This document shows, piece by piece, positions 1 to 7,162 of a stretch of DNA of 14,701 nucleotides (within the stretch, counting starts at the first letter, position 1; every line of letters begins with the position of its first letter). The stretch comes from an uncultured Eubacteriales bacterium (GTDB lineage Bacteria > Bacillota > Clostridia > Lachnospirales > Lachnospiraceae). The translations under genes were made by a program, and so were the position numbers. The notes under the pieces were generated by a model. It was not told the origin of the DNA. It was given only the letters and a program-made list of their open reading frames with translations, and did no database searches. The stretch covers positions 1 through 14,701 of the forward strand of contig URND01000074.1 of NCBI GenBank assembly GCA_900549105.1, written 5' to 3'.

Positions 1-72
1 AGGCGCAGACCGGATTTGAACCGGTGCGTACTGGTGTTGCAGACCATTGCCTTACCACTTGGCTACTGCGCC
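1..72 (-). tRNA. tRNA-Cys (GCA)
   Basis: The reverse complement folds as a cloverleaf: acceptor GGCGCAG pairs with CTGCGCC, a short D arm surrounds AGTGGTAA, the anticodon loop CTGCAAC carries GCA (Cys), and the T arm is ACCGG-TTCAAAT-CCGGT. The discriminator is T (U73) and CCA is not encoded. The first base pair of the anticodon stem is an A-G mismatch; everything else pairs well. The gene reads off the left edge, so more tRNA genes may follow downstream. Confidence 0.95.
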
Positions 73-83
73 GTACACAATTA

Positions 84-112
84 ATTATACCTTGCTTTAT
101 TATATGAGTCAA
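84..112 (-). promoter_or_regulatory. Promoter of tRNA-Cys
   Basis: On the minus strand, TTGACT (107-112) and TATAAT (84-89) are separated by exactly 17 bp, and the -10 box lies about 11 bp before the tRNA 5' end at 72. This is an almost perfect housekeeping sigma promoter, as expected for a stable RNA gene. Confidence 0.85.
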
Positions 113-159
113 CCATGAATTTATTCCGAATATTTTGTAAAAATTGGCCGGGGTCAGGC

Positions 160-189
160 TTGACGGTATCTGCCGGAAATTGCTATACT
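160..189 (+). promoter_or_regulatory. Promoter of the asparaginase gene
   Basis: TTGACG (160-165) and TATACT (184-189) are separated by 18 bp. TGC directly before the -10 box makes it an extended -10 promoter. A start site near 196 would give a short leader of about 28 nt before the ATG at 224, which holds the ribosome binding site GGAGAAGG (212-219). No operator-like repeat is evident. Confidence 0.7.
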
Positions 190-223
190 GGCGCTATAGA
201 AATCATAGAACGGAGAAGGAAAA

Positions 224-1225
224 ATGAAACAGATATTGTTGATAGCGACAGGCGGTACAATCGCCTCAAAATATACGGAACATGGGCTGGCGCCGAAGAT
301 TTCTGCGGAAGAAATTATTTCTTATATTCCATCTGCGGAAGAGTTTTGCCGTATTGATACCGTCGCGCCTTTTAATCTGGACAGCACGAATGTCAACAGC
401 ACCCACTGGCTGATTTTGGCGGAACTTATCGAGAAGAAATACGAATATTATGACGGCTTTGTCATTTGCCATGGGACAGACACAATGGCTTATACGGCGG
501 CGGCTTTGTCCTATCTCATTCAAAATAACCGGAAACCGGTAGTTATTACCGGGGCGCAGAAGCCGATTGATCTGGCGATAACCGATGCGCGTTCCAATCT
601 TCTGGACAGTCTGCGCTTTGCCTCGGATGACCGGGCCCATGGGGTTGTCATTGTTTTCGGAGGCAAAGTTATCGCGGGGACCCGGGCGAAAAAGACCCGC
701 TCAAAGAGTTATAATGCCTTTTCAAGTATTAATTATCCCGACATCGCCGCGATTCATGATAAGCGGATTATTTTCTATATTGATGATAAAGAACAGACAG
801 TGCGGCCGTTAAAGTTCGGCTATGAAATGAATTCGAGAGTTTTTCTTTTGAAATTAGTGCCGGGGATGAATGGAAGTATATTGGATGCGCTGTTTAATGA
901 TTATGACGGCGTGATCATCGAATCCTTTGGCGTCGGCGGGCTTCCGAATTATGGGGATGACAGTTTTTATAAGGCCATAGAGCGGTGGATGCAGGCCGGG
1001 AAATTTCTTATTATGTCAACACAGGTAACCCATGAGGGAAGCGATATGTCCGTATATCAGGTGGGAAAAGAATTGAAAGAACATTTTCCTGTCGTCGAAT
1101 CCTATGATATGACATTGGAGGCCACGGTGACAAAAATGATGTGGGCGCTGGCCCGGACAAAGGACAGAGAAACGTTTGAAAAACTTTTTTATCAGACGAT
1201 TAACCATGATATATTATTCCTATAA
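224..1225 (+). CDS. L-asparaginase (cytoplasmic, type I-like)
   Basis: Hydrolyses L-asparagine to aspartate and ammonia. The 333-aa length is normal for the asparaginase/glutaminase family. The two family signatures are present: TGGTIAS at residues 9-15, with the nucleophile Thr12, and HGTDTM at 83-88, with the Thr85-Asp86 pair that activates water. The TRAKK segment near residue 153 supplies the conserved lysine. There is no signal peptide, so the enzyme should be cytoplasmic, as in AnsA-type enzymes. The ATG at 224 is fixed by GGAGAAGG five bases upstream. The gene has its own promoter and lies 105 bp before nadA, which has a separate promoter, so it is probably monocistronic. Its product, aspartate, is the substrate of NadB encoded downstream. 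The substrate range (asparagine versus glutamine) cannot be read from the sequence, so no ansA or ansB symbol is assigned. Confidence 0.92.
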   Translation: MKQILLIATGGTIASKYTEHGLAPKISAEEIISYIPSAEEFCRIDTVAPFNLDSTNVNSTHWLILAELIEKKYEYYDGFVICHGTDTMAYTAAALSYLIQNNRKPVVITGAQKPIDLAITDARSNLLDSLRFASDDRAHGVVIVFGGKVIAGTRAKKTRSKSYNAFSSINYPDIAAIHDKRIIFYIDDKEQTVRPLKFGYEMNSRVFLLKLVPGMNGSILDALFNDYDGVIIESFGVGGLPNYGDDSFYKAIERWMQAGKFLIMSTQVTHEGSDMSVYQVGKELKEHFPVVESYDMTLEATVTKMMWALARTKDRETFEKLFYQTINHDILFL

Positions 1226-1238
1226 CTTTTGAGAAAGG

Positions 1239-1258
1239 ACAGGTGTCTTGTCAACTGT
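1239..1258. promoter_or_regulatory. Candidate NiaR (YrxA) operator before nadA
   Basis: A 20-bp imperfect inverted repeat: ACAGGTGTC, two central T, then GTCAACTGT. The arms match at 7 of 9 positions. It covers the -35 box of the nadA promoter. The GTGTC...GAC core resembles the operator I recall for the nicotinate-responsive repressor NiaR/YrxA of Firmicutes, which controls nad genes. Placement over the -35 fits repression. The niaR gene itself is not in the window. Confidence 0.5.
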
Positions 1259-1276
1259 AAACAAATGTGCTATACT
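1248..1276 (+). promoter_or_regulatory. Promoter of nadABC
   Basis: TTGTCA (1248-1253) and TATACT (1271-1276) are separated by 17 bp, with TGC (1268-1270) forming an extended -10. Transcription from about 1283 would leave a leader of roughly 48 nt before the nadA start at 1331. Confidence 0.75.
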
Positions 1277-1330
1277 GAAACGAAACCTTAAGAAACGGAA
1301 AACGTTTAAATGAAAAGGGTGGAGGCAGAG

Positions 1331-2242
1331 ATGAACGAAAAACAAGCGCAGATTCTGCGGCTAAAAGAAGAGAAAAATGCGGTTATTATGGCACATTATT
1401 ATGTGGATGAAGATATTCAGGCAATTGCGGACTACGTAGGGGACTCTTATTATCTGAGTGAAATGGCGACAAAGGTGAAGGAGCAGACGATTGTACTTTG
1501 CGGCGTTTCCTTTATGGGAGAAAGTGCGAAACTCTTAAATCCTGAGAAACGGGTGCTCCTTCCGGATTTGGGGGCGGATTGCCCGATGGCCCACATGGCG
1601 GCAGTTGAAAAGATTGAGGAAGTGCGGGCTGTGTATAAAGAGGATGTGGCGGTTGTATGTTATGTGAATTCCACAGCGGAGCTGAAAGCCCATTCGGATG
1701 TATGCGTTACGTCCTCAAATGCACTGAAGGTTGTAAGAGCCCTTCCAAACCCAGTCATTTATTTTATCCCGGACAAGCATCTGGGAGCTTATATTTCCCG
1801 CCAGGTGCCGGACAAGAAATTTATTTTTAATGATGGCGGATGTCCGATACATACAGTTATTACGAAAGAGGATGTTCGGTCTGCCCTGGCTCAGCATCCG
1901 GGGGCCAAGGTTCTTGCTCACCCGGAATGTCGGGAAGAAGTGACGGAAATGGCCGATTACATCGGAAGTACATCGGGAATCATCGATTATGCGACGGCCA
2001 GTGAAGCGCAGGAGTTTATTGTTGTAACAGAACTTGGAGTTATGTATGAGCTGAAACAAAGAAATCCGGAGAAATCTTTTTATTCAACGGCGGCAAGCCA
2101 GATTTGTGAGGATATGAAGAAAATAACGCTGGATAAAATCATTTCTGTTTTGGAGCAGGACGGAGCAGGACTTGAAATGGCGGCGGATTTTATGGATAAG
2201 GCCCATGCCCCATTGCGGCGTATGCTGGAATTGTCCAGATAG
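1331..2242 (+). CDS. nadA: Quinolinate synthase NadA
   Basis: Condenses iminoaspartate (from NadB) with dihydroxyacetone phosphate to quinolinate, using a [4Fe-4S] cluster. The three cluster cysteines are visible at residues 84 (DCPMA), 171 (GGCPIHT) and 259 (QICEDMKK). Their spacing of 87 and 88 is close to that of the Thermotoga enzyme. AHYY near residue 21, GDSYYLS and YVNSTAELK are other family blocks. Length is 303 aa, typical of the short NadA class. An in-frame ATG lies seven codons upstream at 1310, but it has no ribosome binding site. The ATG at 1331 follows GGTGGAGG (1318-1325) closely and is preferred. nadA is the first gene of nadABC, and nadB begins 6 bp after its stop. The FeS cluster is expected to be oxygen-sensitive, in keeping with an anaerobe. 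Confidence 0.95.
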   Translation: MNEKQAQILRLKEEKNAVIMAHYYVDEDIQAIADYVGDSYYLSEMATKVKEQTIVLCGVSFMGESAKLLNPEKRVLLPDLGADCPMAHMAAVEKIEEVRAVYKEDVAVVCYVNSTAELKAHSDVCVTSSNALKVVRALPNPVIYFIPDKHLGAYISRQVPDKKFIFNDGGCPIHTVITKEDVRSALAQHPGAKVLAHPECREEVTEMADYIGSTSGIIDYATASEAQEFIVVTELGVMYELKQRNPEKSFYSTAASQICEDMKKITLDKIISVLEQDGAGLEMAADFMDKAHAPLRRMLELSR

Positions 2243-2248
2243 GCGGCG

Positions 2249-3601
2249 ATGGATATGAAACGGATATATGATGTGATTATTGTCGGCTGCGGCGTGGCCG
2301 GCTGCTTTGCGGCATTGCATTTGCCGGAAACAGCGGATATTTTGATGATTACGAAAGCGGAATTGGAAGAGAGCGACTCTTTTCTGGCCCAGGGCGGTAT
2401 CTGCGTTCTGCATGATGATGCGGATTATGACAGTTTTTTTGAAGATACGATGCGGGCCGGACATTATGAAAACAGAAAAGAATCTGTGGATATTATGATT
2501 CGTTCCTCCAGAAATGTCATCCGCCAGTTAATCGATTATGGCGTGGACTTTGCCAGTGAGAACGGGGAACTTTTGTATACGAGGGAGGGAGCCCATTCGA
2601 GAAACCGGATTCTTTATCATGAAGATATCACGGGAAAAGAGATAACAAGCACTCTGCTGGCGCGGGTCAAAGAGAGGAAAAATGTCACCCTTCAGGCGCG
2701 GACAGAGATGGTTGATATTCTTGAAAGGGATAATCAGTGCGACGGTGTGGTCCTGCGGACAGAGGAGGGCAGCCTGCAGCCTGTATTTGCCGGGGATGTT
2801 ATCTGGGCCTGCGGAGGCATCGGCGGTATTTATGAACATTCAACGAATTTTCCCCATTTGACAGGGGATGCGCTGGCCCTTTCCTTAAAGCACGGCATCG
2901 AAGTTGAACATATGGATTATGTTCAGATTCATCCGACAACCCTGTACACATGCCGCCCGGGGCGGAGTTTTCTTATTTCCGAATCGGTGCGGGGCGAGGG
3001 CGCTGTTTTATATAATAAGCAGGGCGAACGCTTTGTGGATGAGCTTTTGCCGAGGGATGTGGTGACGGAGGCAATTCACCGGCAGATGGAAAAGGATCAT
3101 ATGCCTTATGTGAGGCTTTCATTTTTGACGATTAAGGGTATGGATGTCCGGGAGCGGTTCCCGAACATTTATGAGCGGTGCCTTCAGGAAGGTTATGATA
3201 TTAGGAAGGAGCCGATTCCGGTTGTTCCGGCTCAGCACTATTTTATGGGCGGTGTCTGGGTGGACAGCGACAGTCGGACATCGATGGAACATTTATACGC
3301 CGTGGGAGAGACAAGCTGTAATGGCGTTCATGGGGCGAATCGGCTGGCAAGCAATTCCCTTCTGGAGAGCCTTGTGTTTGCCGAACGGGCCGCAAAACAT
3401 CTCCGGAATTATTCTCCAAAGGGAAGAATTCAGCTTCGGGCTGCCATGGATACTTCTAAAATTGAGAACTTTTATAACATAGATATGGACGAATACAAAA
3501 ATCCGGAAATGTACCATCTCCGGTGCAAAGAAAATATTTGGAAAGAAATCAGGAGGGAAGCTGCCAATGAATCCGATAACAACCAGATTAAATGTGGATA
3601 A
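2249..3601 (+). CDS. nadB: L-aspartate oxidase NadB
   Basis: FAD-dependent flavoprotein that oxidises L-aspartate to iminoaspartate, the first step of de novo NAD synthesis. In anaerobes fumarate is the usual electron acceptor. The N-terminal dinucleotide-binding glycines are in IVGCGVAGC (about residues 9-17). The succinate dehydrogenase/NadB-type capping and active-site blocks follow: QIHPTTLY, SVRGEGAVL, RFVDELLPRDVV, AQHYFMGGVWVD, then GVHGANRLASNSLLES. At 450 aa it is shorter than the roughly 540-aa E. coli enzyme; the helical C-terminal domain is reduced to about 50 residues. A second in-frame ATG at 2255 lies at a better distance from the weak AGGCGG site (2241-2246), so the true start could be two codons later. 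The 3' end overlaps nadC by 35 bp, which suggests translational coupling. Confidence 0.94.
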   Translation: MDMKRIYDVIIVGCGVAGCFAALHLPETADILMITKAELEESDSFLAQGGICVLHDDADYDSFFEDTMRAGHYENRKESVDIMIRSSRNVIRQLIDYGVDFASENGELLYTREGAHSRNRILYHEDITGKEITSTLLARVKERKNVTLQARTEMVDILERDNQCDGVVLRTEEGSLQPVFAGDVIWACGGIGGIYEHSTNFPHLTGDALALSLKHGIEVEHMDYVQIHPTTLYTCRPGRSFLISESVRGEGAVLYNKQGERFVDELLPRDVVTEAIHRQMEKDHMPYVRLSFLTIKGMDVRERFPNIYERCLQEGYDIRKEPIPVVPAQHYFMGGVWVDSDSRTSMEHLYAVGETSCNGVHGANRLASNSLLESLVFAERAAKHLRNYSPKGRIQLRAAMDTSKIENFYNIDMDEYKNPEMYHLRCKENIWKEIRREAANESDNNQIKCG

Positions 3602-4421
3602 TCTGCTTTTGCAGGCACTTCGGGAAGATATTTCCGATGAGGATGTAACAACCAATTCGGTGATGCGTACCTATAAAAAGGGCGAGGCCCAGTTGATTTG
3701 CAAAGAGGACGGCATCATCGCCGGAATGGATATTTTCCAGCGGGTTTTTGAGCTGTTGGAACCGGAAATTCAGATTGAAAAATATGTTTCCGATGGCGCA
3801 GAAGTAAAAAAAGGAGATATCCTTGCCATAGTTCGGGGGGATATCCGGGTGATTCTCTCCGGAGAGCGGACAGCTTTAAATTACCTTCAGCGGATGAGCG
3901 GCATTGCAACCTATACCCATAGTGTGGCTAAACTGTTGGAAGGTTCCCGCACAAAGCTGCTGGATACCCGGAAAACAACGCCGAATATGCGGATTTTTGA
4001 AAAATATGCCGTTCGAATCGGCGGCGGTCATAATCACCGCTATAACCTGTCCGATGGCGTGCTTATCAAAGATAACCATATCGGGGCCGCCGGAGGCGTT
4101 CGCCAGGCGGTGGAGATGGCCCGGGAATATGCGCCTTTCGTGCGAAAAATCGAAATAGAGGTTGAAAATCTGGACATGTTCAGAGAGGCCCTCGATGCCG
4201 GCGCAGATATCATCATGCTGGACAATATGTCCGTGGAAATGATGAAAGAGGCTGTGGCTATGGCAAAGGGCCGGGCCGAGACCGAATGTTCCGGCAATAT
4301 TACAAAAGAAAATATTGAGCGGATTAAAGATATCGGTGTGGACTATGTGTCCAGCGGCGCATTGACCCATTCGGCGCCAATTCTTGATGTGTCCCTTAAA
4401 AATCTTCATCCAATCGAGTGA
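3567..4421 (+). CDS. nadC: Quinolinate phosphoribosyltransferase NadC
   Basis: Converts quinolinate and PRPP to nicotinate mononucleotide, CO2 and pyrophosphate, completing the route begun by NadA and NadB. At 284 aa it has the standard length. Family blocks are SGERTALNYLQRMSGIAT (about 92-109), LDTRKTTPN (about 131-139), GGGHNHRYNLSDGVLIKDNH (about 151-170) and IEIEVEN (about 194-200). The C-terminal LDNMS and VSSGALTHSAP segments bind the phosphoribosyl group. The ATG at 3567 lies inside the end of nadB and follows AGGAGGG (3551-3557) by nine bases. It is the last gene of the operon. I see no convincing terminator behind it: a weak GCC/GGC hairpin at about 4439-4466 has no T tract. Confidence 0.95.
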   Translation: MNPITTRLNVDNLLLQALREDISDEDVTTNSVMRTYKKGEAQLICKEDGIIAGMDIFQRVFELLEPEIQIEKYVSDGAEVKKGDILAIVRGDIRVILSGERTALNYLQRMSGIATYTHSVAKLLEGSRTKLLDTRKTTPNMRIFEKYAVRIGGGHNHRYNLSDGVLIKDNHIGAAGGVRQAVEMAREYAPFVRKIEIEVENLDMFREALDAGADIIMLDNMSVEMMKEAVAMAKGRAETECSGNITKENIERIKDIGVDYVSSGALTHSAPILDVSLKNLHPIE

Positions 4422-4571
4422 AAATATATTTGTTTGAGCCTTTGAGCTGATTCTATCCTCAGGCATTTTAGAACTGCATAAGGTTTGATAAAAAATTGCT
4501 CCAGTTCTTTCTGTTCAGCGATTAGCGGACATTTTCTGAAACTCATTCCATTCATACATCGAGTATTCACT

Positions 4572-4829
4572 ATGTCAAAATGGGATAAACTATTATCAAA
4601 AATCTGCTCGTTATCGAAAGACCTATGATTTGATGAATTATGCAAAGTTTTGAAAAGTTACGGATATGAAATGAATTCTCCAAGAAAAGGAAGCAGCCAT
4701 TATACATTTCGCAAAGCCGGATGCCAGCCGATAACTGTACCAAAACATGAACCGATTAAGAAAGTGTATGTTGAAATGGTAAAGCAGATTGTGGAAAGTG
4801 AGGCGAGTAATGATGAAAAAATTGAATGA
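4572..4829 (+). pseudogene. hicA: HicA-family toxin gene broken by an in-frame TGA
   Basis: Translation from the ATG at 4572 gives 18 residues (MSKWDKLLSKICSLSKDL) and then TGA at 4626-4628. The same frame continues without another stop to the TGA at 4827-4829 and encodes FDELCKVLKSYGYEMNSPRK, then GSSHYTF, TVPKHEPIKKVYVEMV. These are HicA features: the GSSH segment carries the catalytic histidine. With the TGA replaced by CGA (Arg) the protein would be 85 aa, a normal HicA length, so one C-to-T change explains the break. Re-initiation at the ATG at 4671 would give a fragment lacking the first helix. The upstream ribosome binding site is poor. The end overlaps hicB by 20 bp, the usual hicAB coupling. 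A sequencing error at 4626 is the main alternative. Confidence 0.8.
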
Positions 4830-5178
4830 TTATATGGAATTGCCGTATCGAATGGAAATTGTGGAGGATAAGGATGAAGGCGGGTTCGTGGTTTCCTATC
4901 CTGATTTGCCAGGGTGCATAACTTGCGGTGAAACAATTGAAGCTGCAATTTCAAATGCGGTAGATGCAAAAAAAGCATGGATTGAAGTTGCATTAGAAAG
5001 TGGAATAGAGATTCATGAGCCAGAGAGTTTGGATGGTTATTCGGGACAGTTTAAGCTGCGAATTCCCCGGAGCCTTCACAAAACACTTGCAGAGCATTCA
5101 AAGAGAGAAGGTATCAGTATGAATCAGTATTGTCTATATCTTCTCTCAAGAAATGATGCGATGTTGAGTAAATCGTAG
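4810..5178 (+). CDS. hicB: HicB-family antitoxin
   Basis: A 122-aa protein with the two-part HicB layout. The N-terminal partial-RNase-H-like domain runs from about residue 8 to 70 (YRMEIVEDKDEGGFVVSYPD, LPGCITCGETIEAA). The C-terminal ribbon-helix-helix DNA-binding segment is at about 76-115 (GQFKLRIPRSLHKTLAEHSK, then EGISMNQYCLYLLS). It normally neutralises HicA by direct binding and represses the hicAB promoter. ATG at 4810 (or the adjacent 4813) is preferred because GTGAGG (4798-4803) sits six bases upstream; an in-frame ATG at 4789 would add seven residues but has no better site. The frame is intact while the toxin partner is broken, so the antitoxin is now an orphan unless the toxin is read through. 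A terminator follows at 5201. Confidence 0.88.
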   Translation: MMKKLNDYMELPYRMEIVEDKDEGGFVVSYPDLPGCITCGETIEAAISNAVDAKKAWIEVALESGIEIHEPESLDGYSGQFKLRIPRSLHKTLAEHSKREGISMNQYCLYLLSRNDAMLSKS

Positions 5179-5200
5179 TTGTCTGCGGCAATGGAGATTT

Positions 5201-5256
5201 AAGGGGGTGTCACTTTACTATCTGACTCGATGTTTGTGTGACATCCCTCTTTTTTA
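5201..5256 (+). terminator. Terminator after hicB
   Basis: GGGGTGTCAC (from about 5204) pairs with GTGACATCCC (5238-5247) across a loop of about 24 bases, and a run of six T follows (5250-5255). It ends the hicAB transcript, 22 bp past the hicB stop. Confidence 0.75.
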
Positions 5257-5324
5257 AGTTTGTGCGCTGTGTATACCCGAAAGGATATAGAATACGATAC
5301 TCGACTGCGGATGAAAATGCACAT

Positions 5325-5373
5325 AAAAATACCGTCACATTTATGATTTATTAAACCATTGGTGTGACGGTAT
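5325..5373 (-). terminator. Terminator of the initiator tRNA gene
   Basis: A perfect 11-bp inverted repeat, ATACCGTCACA (5329-5339) and TGTGACGGTAT (5363-5373), with a 23-base loop. Read on the minus strand the stem is followed by five T (plus-strand A at 5325-5329), as a rho-independent terminator requires. It starts 8 bp after the tRNA 3' end. Confidence 0.75.
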
Positions 5374-5380
5374 CTTGAAA

Positions 5381-5454
<74 letters not shown>

Positions 5455-5476
5455 CTGTTAAATTTTGTACTTATCT

Positions 5477-5505
5477 AGTATATACCACTTTTTCTCTTTT
5501 GTCCA
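5477..5505 (-). promoter_or_regulatory. Promoter of the initiator tRNA
   Basis: On the minus strand TGGACA (5500-5505) and TATACT (5477-5482) are 17 bp apart. The -10 lies 22 bp before the tRNA 5' end, leaving a leader of roughly 15 nt for RNase P to remove. It lies just past the stop codon of the AI-2E-family gene, so read-through from that gene could also contribute. Confidence 0.7.
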
Positions 5506-5512
5506 GCACTTT

Positions 5513-6658
5513 TCATTTTTCTTTGATATCCTGTCCCCCGGCTTTTCTCTGTTCCTCACCGATTTTTTCCCTTCGTACAACGCCCCGTTTGAGCAGGACA
5601 TAAAAGAATGTCGCCGTCGGCACGCTCAATACCATTCCAATGATTCCGCCCAGGCCGCCGCCCACAGTCACTGAGGCCAGCACCCATAATCCCGGAAGTC
5701 CGGTACGTTTCCCCACGACTCTCGGATAAATTAAATTATTTTCCACCTGCTGCAGAAGAATAAAGAAAACCAAAAATGTCAGCGCTTTTTTCACGGAAAT
5801 GAACAGTAAAAGGACTACGCCGACACCGCCGCCGATATAAGCCCCCAATATCGGAATAAACGCCGTCAAACCCACAATCAGGCTGACTAAACCGCTGTAC
5901 TCCAGCCGGAGCGCCAGCATACCGATAAAACAGAGACTTCCGAGAATCAGCGATTCGATTCCCTGACCGGCAACAAAATTTTCAAACACTTCGAACCCTG
6001 TCAAAAGCATCGACTTCACCGGCTGGTACATACTTTCAGGCATGTAAGCCCGATATACCCGTCTCATCTGCCTTTTTAATTTTTCCTTGTCAAAAAGAAT
6101 ATAGACTGACAGCACCGTTATAATACCAAAGGCTGCTGCCGTGCGGAGAGCCCCGGTCGTCATCCGGGCCATCTGGGGCAAAATTTCATCCATTGTCCGG
6201 TCTAACCGCCCAAGATAACCCGAAATGCCTTCCATCAAAGGAGAGATATCGAGATTTTCAATTCCCGCTTTTCCAATCAACACGGCCAAAGACTGCTCAA
6301 AGGCCCGCATATAATCCTCCCGGTTTTCAATAAACTGCTGCAGACTGGACAACAATCGGGGCAGTGCAAAACAAAATACTGCCGCAACTGCCCCAACCGC
6401 TCCCAGATAAACTGTCAGCAAGCCGAAAATCCGGGCGGCTTTCTTAGGTATCTTACCTTTCTCCTCGTAAAATCGTCGTACATACTCATAAGGATGATTC
6501 AGCACCAAAGCCAGAATCCCCGCACCAATTACCGGAAAAAACTGACGTCCCGCAAACACAAGCTGCCTGCATATATATCCGGAATGAACAATAATTATAA
6601 TTAAAAGAACCACGTAAGTGATTAATACCATCCATTGATGTACAGGTCTGCGCTCCAT
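5513..6658 (-). CDS. AI-2E family (PerM/YdiK-like) membrane transporter
   Basis: A 381-aa polytopic membrane protein. Hydrophobic segments lie at about residues 9-28, 37-54, 77-100, 168-190, 237-262, 263-292, 294-310 and 325-358, with a soluble loop at roughly 100-165. C-terminal family blocks are clear: FIPILGAYIGGGVGV, then QQVENNLIYPRVVGKRTGL, then VGGGLGGIIGMVLSVP. Members have been linked to export of autoinducer-2 or to ion/proton antiport, but the substrate of this one is unknown. The charged tail (EKIGEEQRKAGGQDIKEK) is probably cytoplasmic. GGAGG at 6666-6670 (minus strand) lies seven bases before the ATG and fixes the start. The gene stands alone, between a deletion scar upstream and tRNA-Met downstream. 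I could not settle its promoter. Confidence 0.9.
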   Translation of the reverse strand: MERRPVHQWMVLITYVVLLIIIIVHSGYICRQLVFAGRQFFPVIGAGILALVLNHPYEYVRRFYEEKGKIPKKAARIFGLLTVYLGAVGAVAAVFCFALPRLLSSLQQFIENREDYMRAFEQSLAVLIGKAGIENLDISPLMEGISGYLGRLDRTMDEILPQMARMTTGALRTAAAFGIITVLSVYILFDKEKLKRQMRRVYRAYMPESMYQPVKSMLLTGFEVFENFVAGQGIESLILGSLCFIGMLALRLEYSGLVSLIVGLTAFIPILGAYIGGGVGVVLLLFISVKKALTFLVFFILLQQVENNLIYPRVVGKRTGLPGLWVLASVTVGGGLGGIIGMVLSVPTATFFYVLLKRGVVRREKIGEEQRKAGGQDIKEK

Positions 6659-6751
6659 TCAAATGCCTCCTCACTTATGAGTATGACCAGAATAGGCTTT
6701 TTCAAACCATGCAGCAAATAATAATTTATACCCTTTCAGGTATCCCATATA

Positions 6752-6826
6752 TCAAATGCTAATCTTATAGCGTTTGATTTTATCATAAAGTACTGTTCGA
6801 TCGATTTGCAGATATTTGGCGGCCTG
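6752..6826 (-). pseudogene. C-terminal remnant of a sigma-54-dependent activator (Fis-type HTH)
   Basis: Minus-strand codons from 6826 to the TGA at 6752-6754 read QAAKYLQIDRTVLYDKIKRY and then KISI. This is the classic C-terminal Fis-type DNA-recognition helix-turn-helix of NtrC/AtoC-class enhancer-binding proteins (pattern AAxxLxIxRxTLYxKxKxY). It ends with a natural stop a few residues later, as in complete proteins. Codons upstream of the Q (RALLVDF) no longer look like such a protein, and the opposite strand there codes for a CoA-transferase. So only the last 24 residues remain and the ATPase domain is missing. The remnant has no start and cannot be functional. Confidence 0.7.
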
Positions 6827-7162
6827 GAAGTCGACCAGGAGGGCTCTCTGTCTAATTGGATTATTCCGGGCAAGAAAATGCCGGGAATGGGCGGCGCGAT
6901 GGATTTACTGGTTGGCGCTAAAAAAGTTATCGTCGCTATGGAACATTCTGCGAAGGGAAAACCTAAAATCCTGAAAAAATGCACGCTGCCATATACGGCT
7001 GTTCATTGTGTCAACAAAATCATCACGGAAATGTGTGTGTTTGACGTCACAGAAAAGGGCTTGGTTATGACTGAAATAAACCCGGAGTATACCGTAGATG
7101 ATGTAAGCGCCGTAACGGAGGCATCTTTCACCGTGGCGTCCAATATAAAAGCAATGTGCTGA
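6800..7162 (+). pseudogene. 3' half of a 3-oxoacid CoA-transferase subunit B gene (AtoA/ScoB-like)
   Basis: The frame encodes FGGLEVDQEGSLSNW, IIPGKKMPGMGGAMDLLVGA, KKVIVAMEHSAKGKPKILKK and CTLPYTAVH. This matches the C-terminal half of E. coli AtoA as I recall it (VLGGLQVDEEANLANW, PGKMVPGMGGAMDL, KILRRCTMPLTA). The family is about 216 aa; here only about 115 residues remain, down to the natural stop at 7160-7162. The N-terminal half, with the catalytic glutamate (SENG motif), is gone, and there is no ATG or ribosome binding site: a TTG at 6806 is the only possible start. No subunit A gene is nearby. In-frame sequence left of 6800 is unrelated. The coding part itself is free of stops, so the truncation may be recent. 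It is very unlikely to give an active enzyme. Confidence 0.88.

Noticed and set aside
1297..1310. cre-like sequence GGAAAACGTTTAAA (12 of 14 positions of the CcpA consensus)
   Set aside because: Mismatches at conserved end positions and AT-rich surroundings; placement downstream of the nadA promoter would fit a roadblock but the support is too thin.
1310..1330. Upstream ATG of nadA at 1310
   Set aside because: No Shine-Dalgarno sequence before it, and the GGAGG used for the start at 1331 would lie inside the coding region.
4439..4466. Weak GCC...GGC hairpin after nadC as a terminator
   Set aside because: Needs a two-base bulge and is not followed by a T run.
4626..4628. TGA in hicA read as selenocysteine or as a programmed recoding site
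   Set aside because: No selenocysteine insertion-type hairpin was evident right after it, and the position corresponds to an ordinary arginine in the family as I recall it; a nonsense mutation is simpler.
4406..4645. Minus-strand open frame of 79 codons over the nadC-hicA gap
   Set aside because: No ribosome binding site, no recognisable family, and it overlaps the clearly better hicA coding signal. Treated as chance.
6671..6754. Promoter for the AI-2E-family gene on the minus strand (TTGAAA or TTGATA as -35)
   Set aside because: Each candidate -35 has only a poor -10 or a spacer of 16 or 19 bp; no convincing choice.
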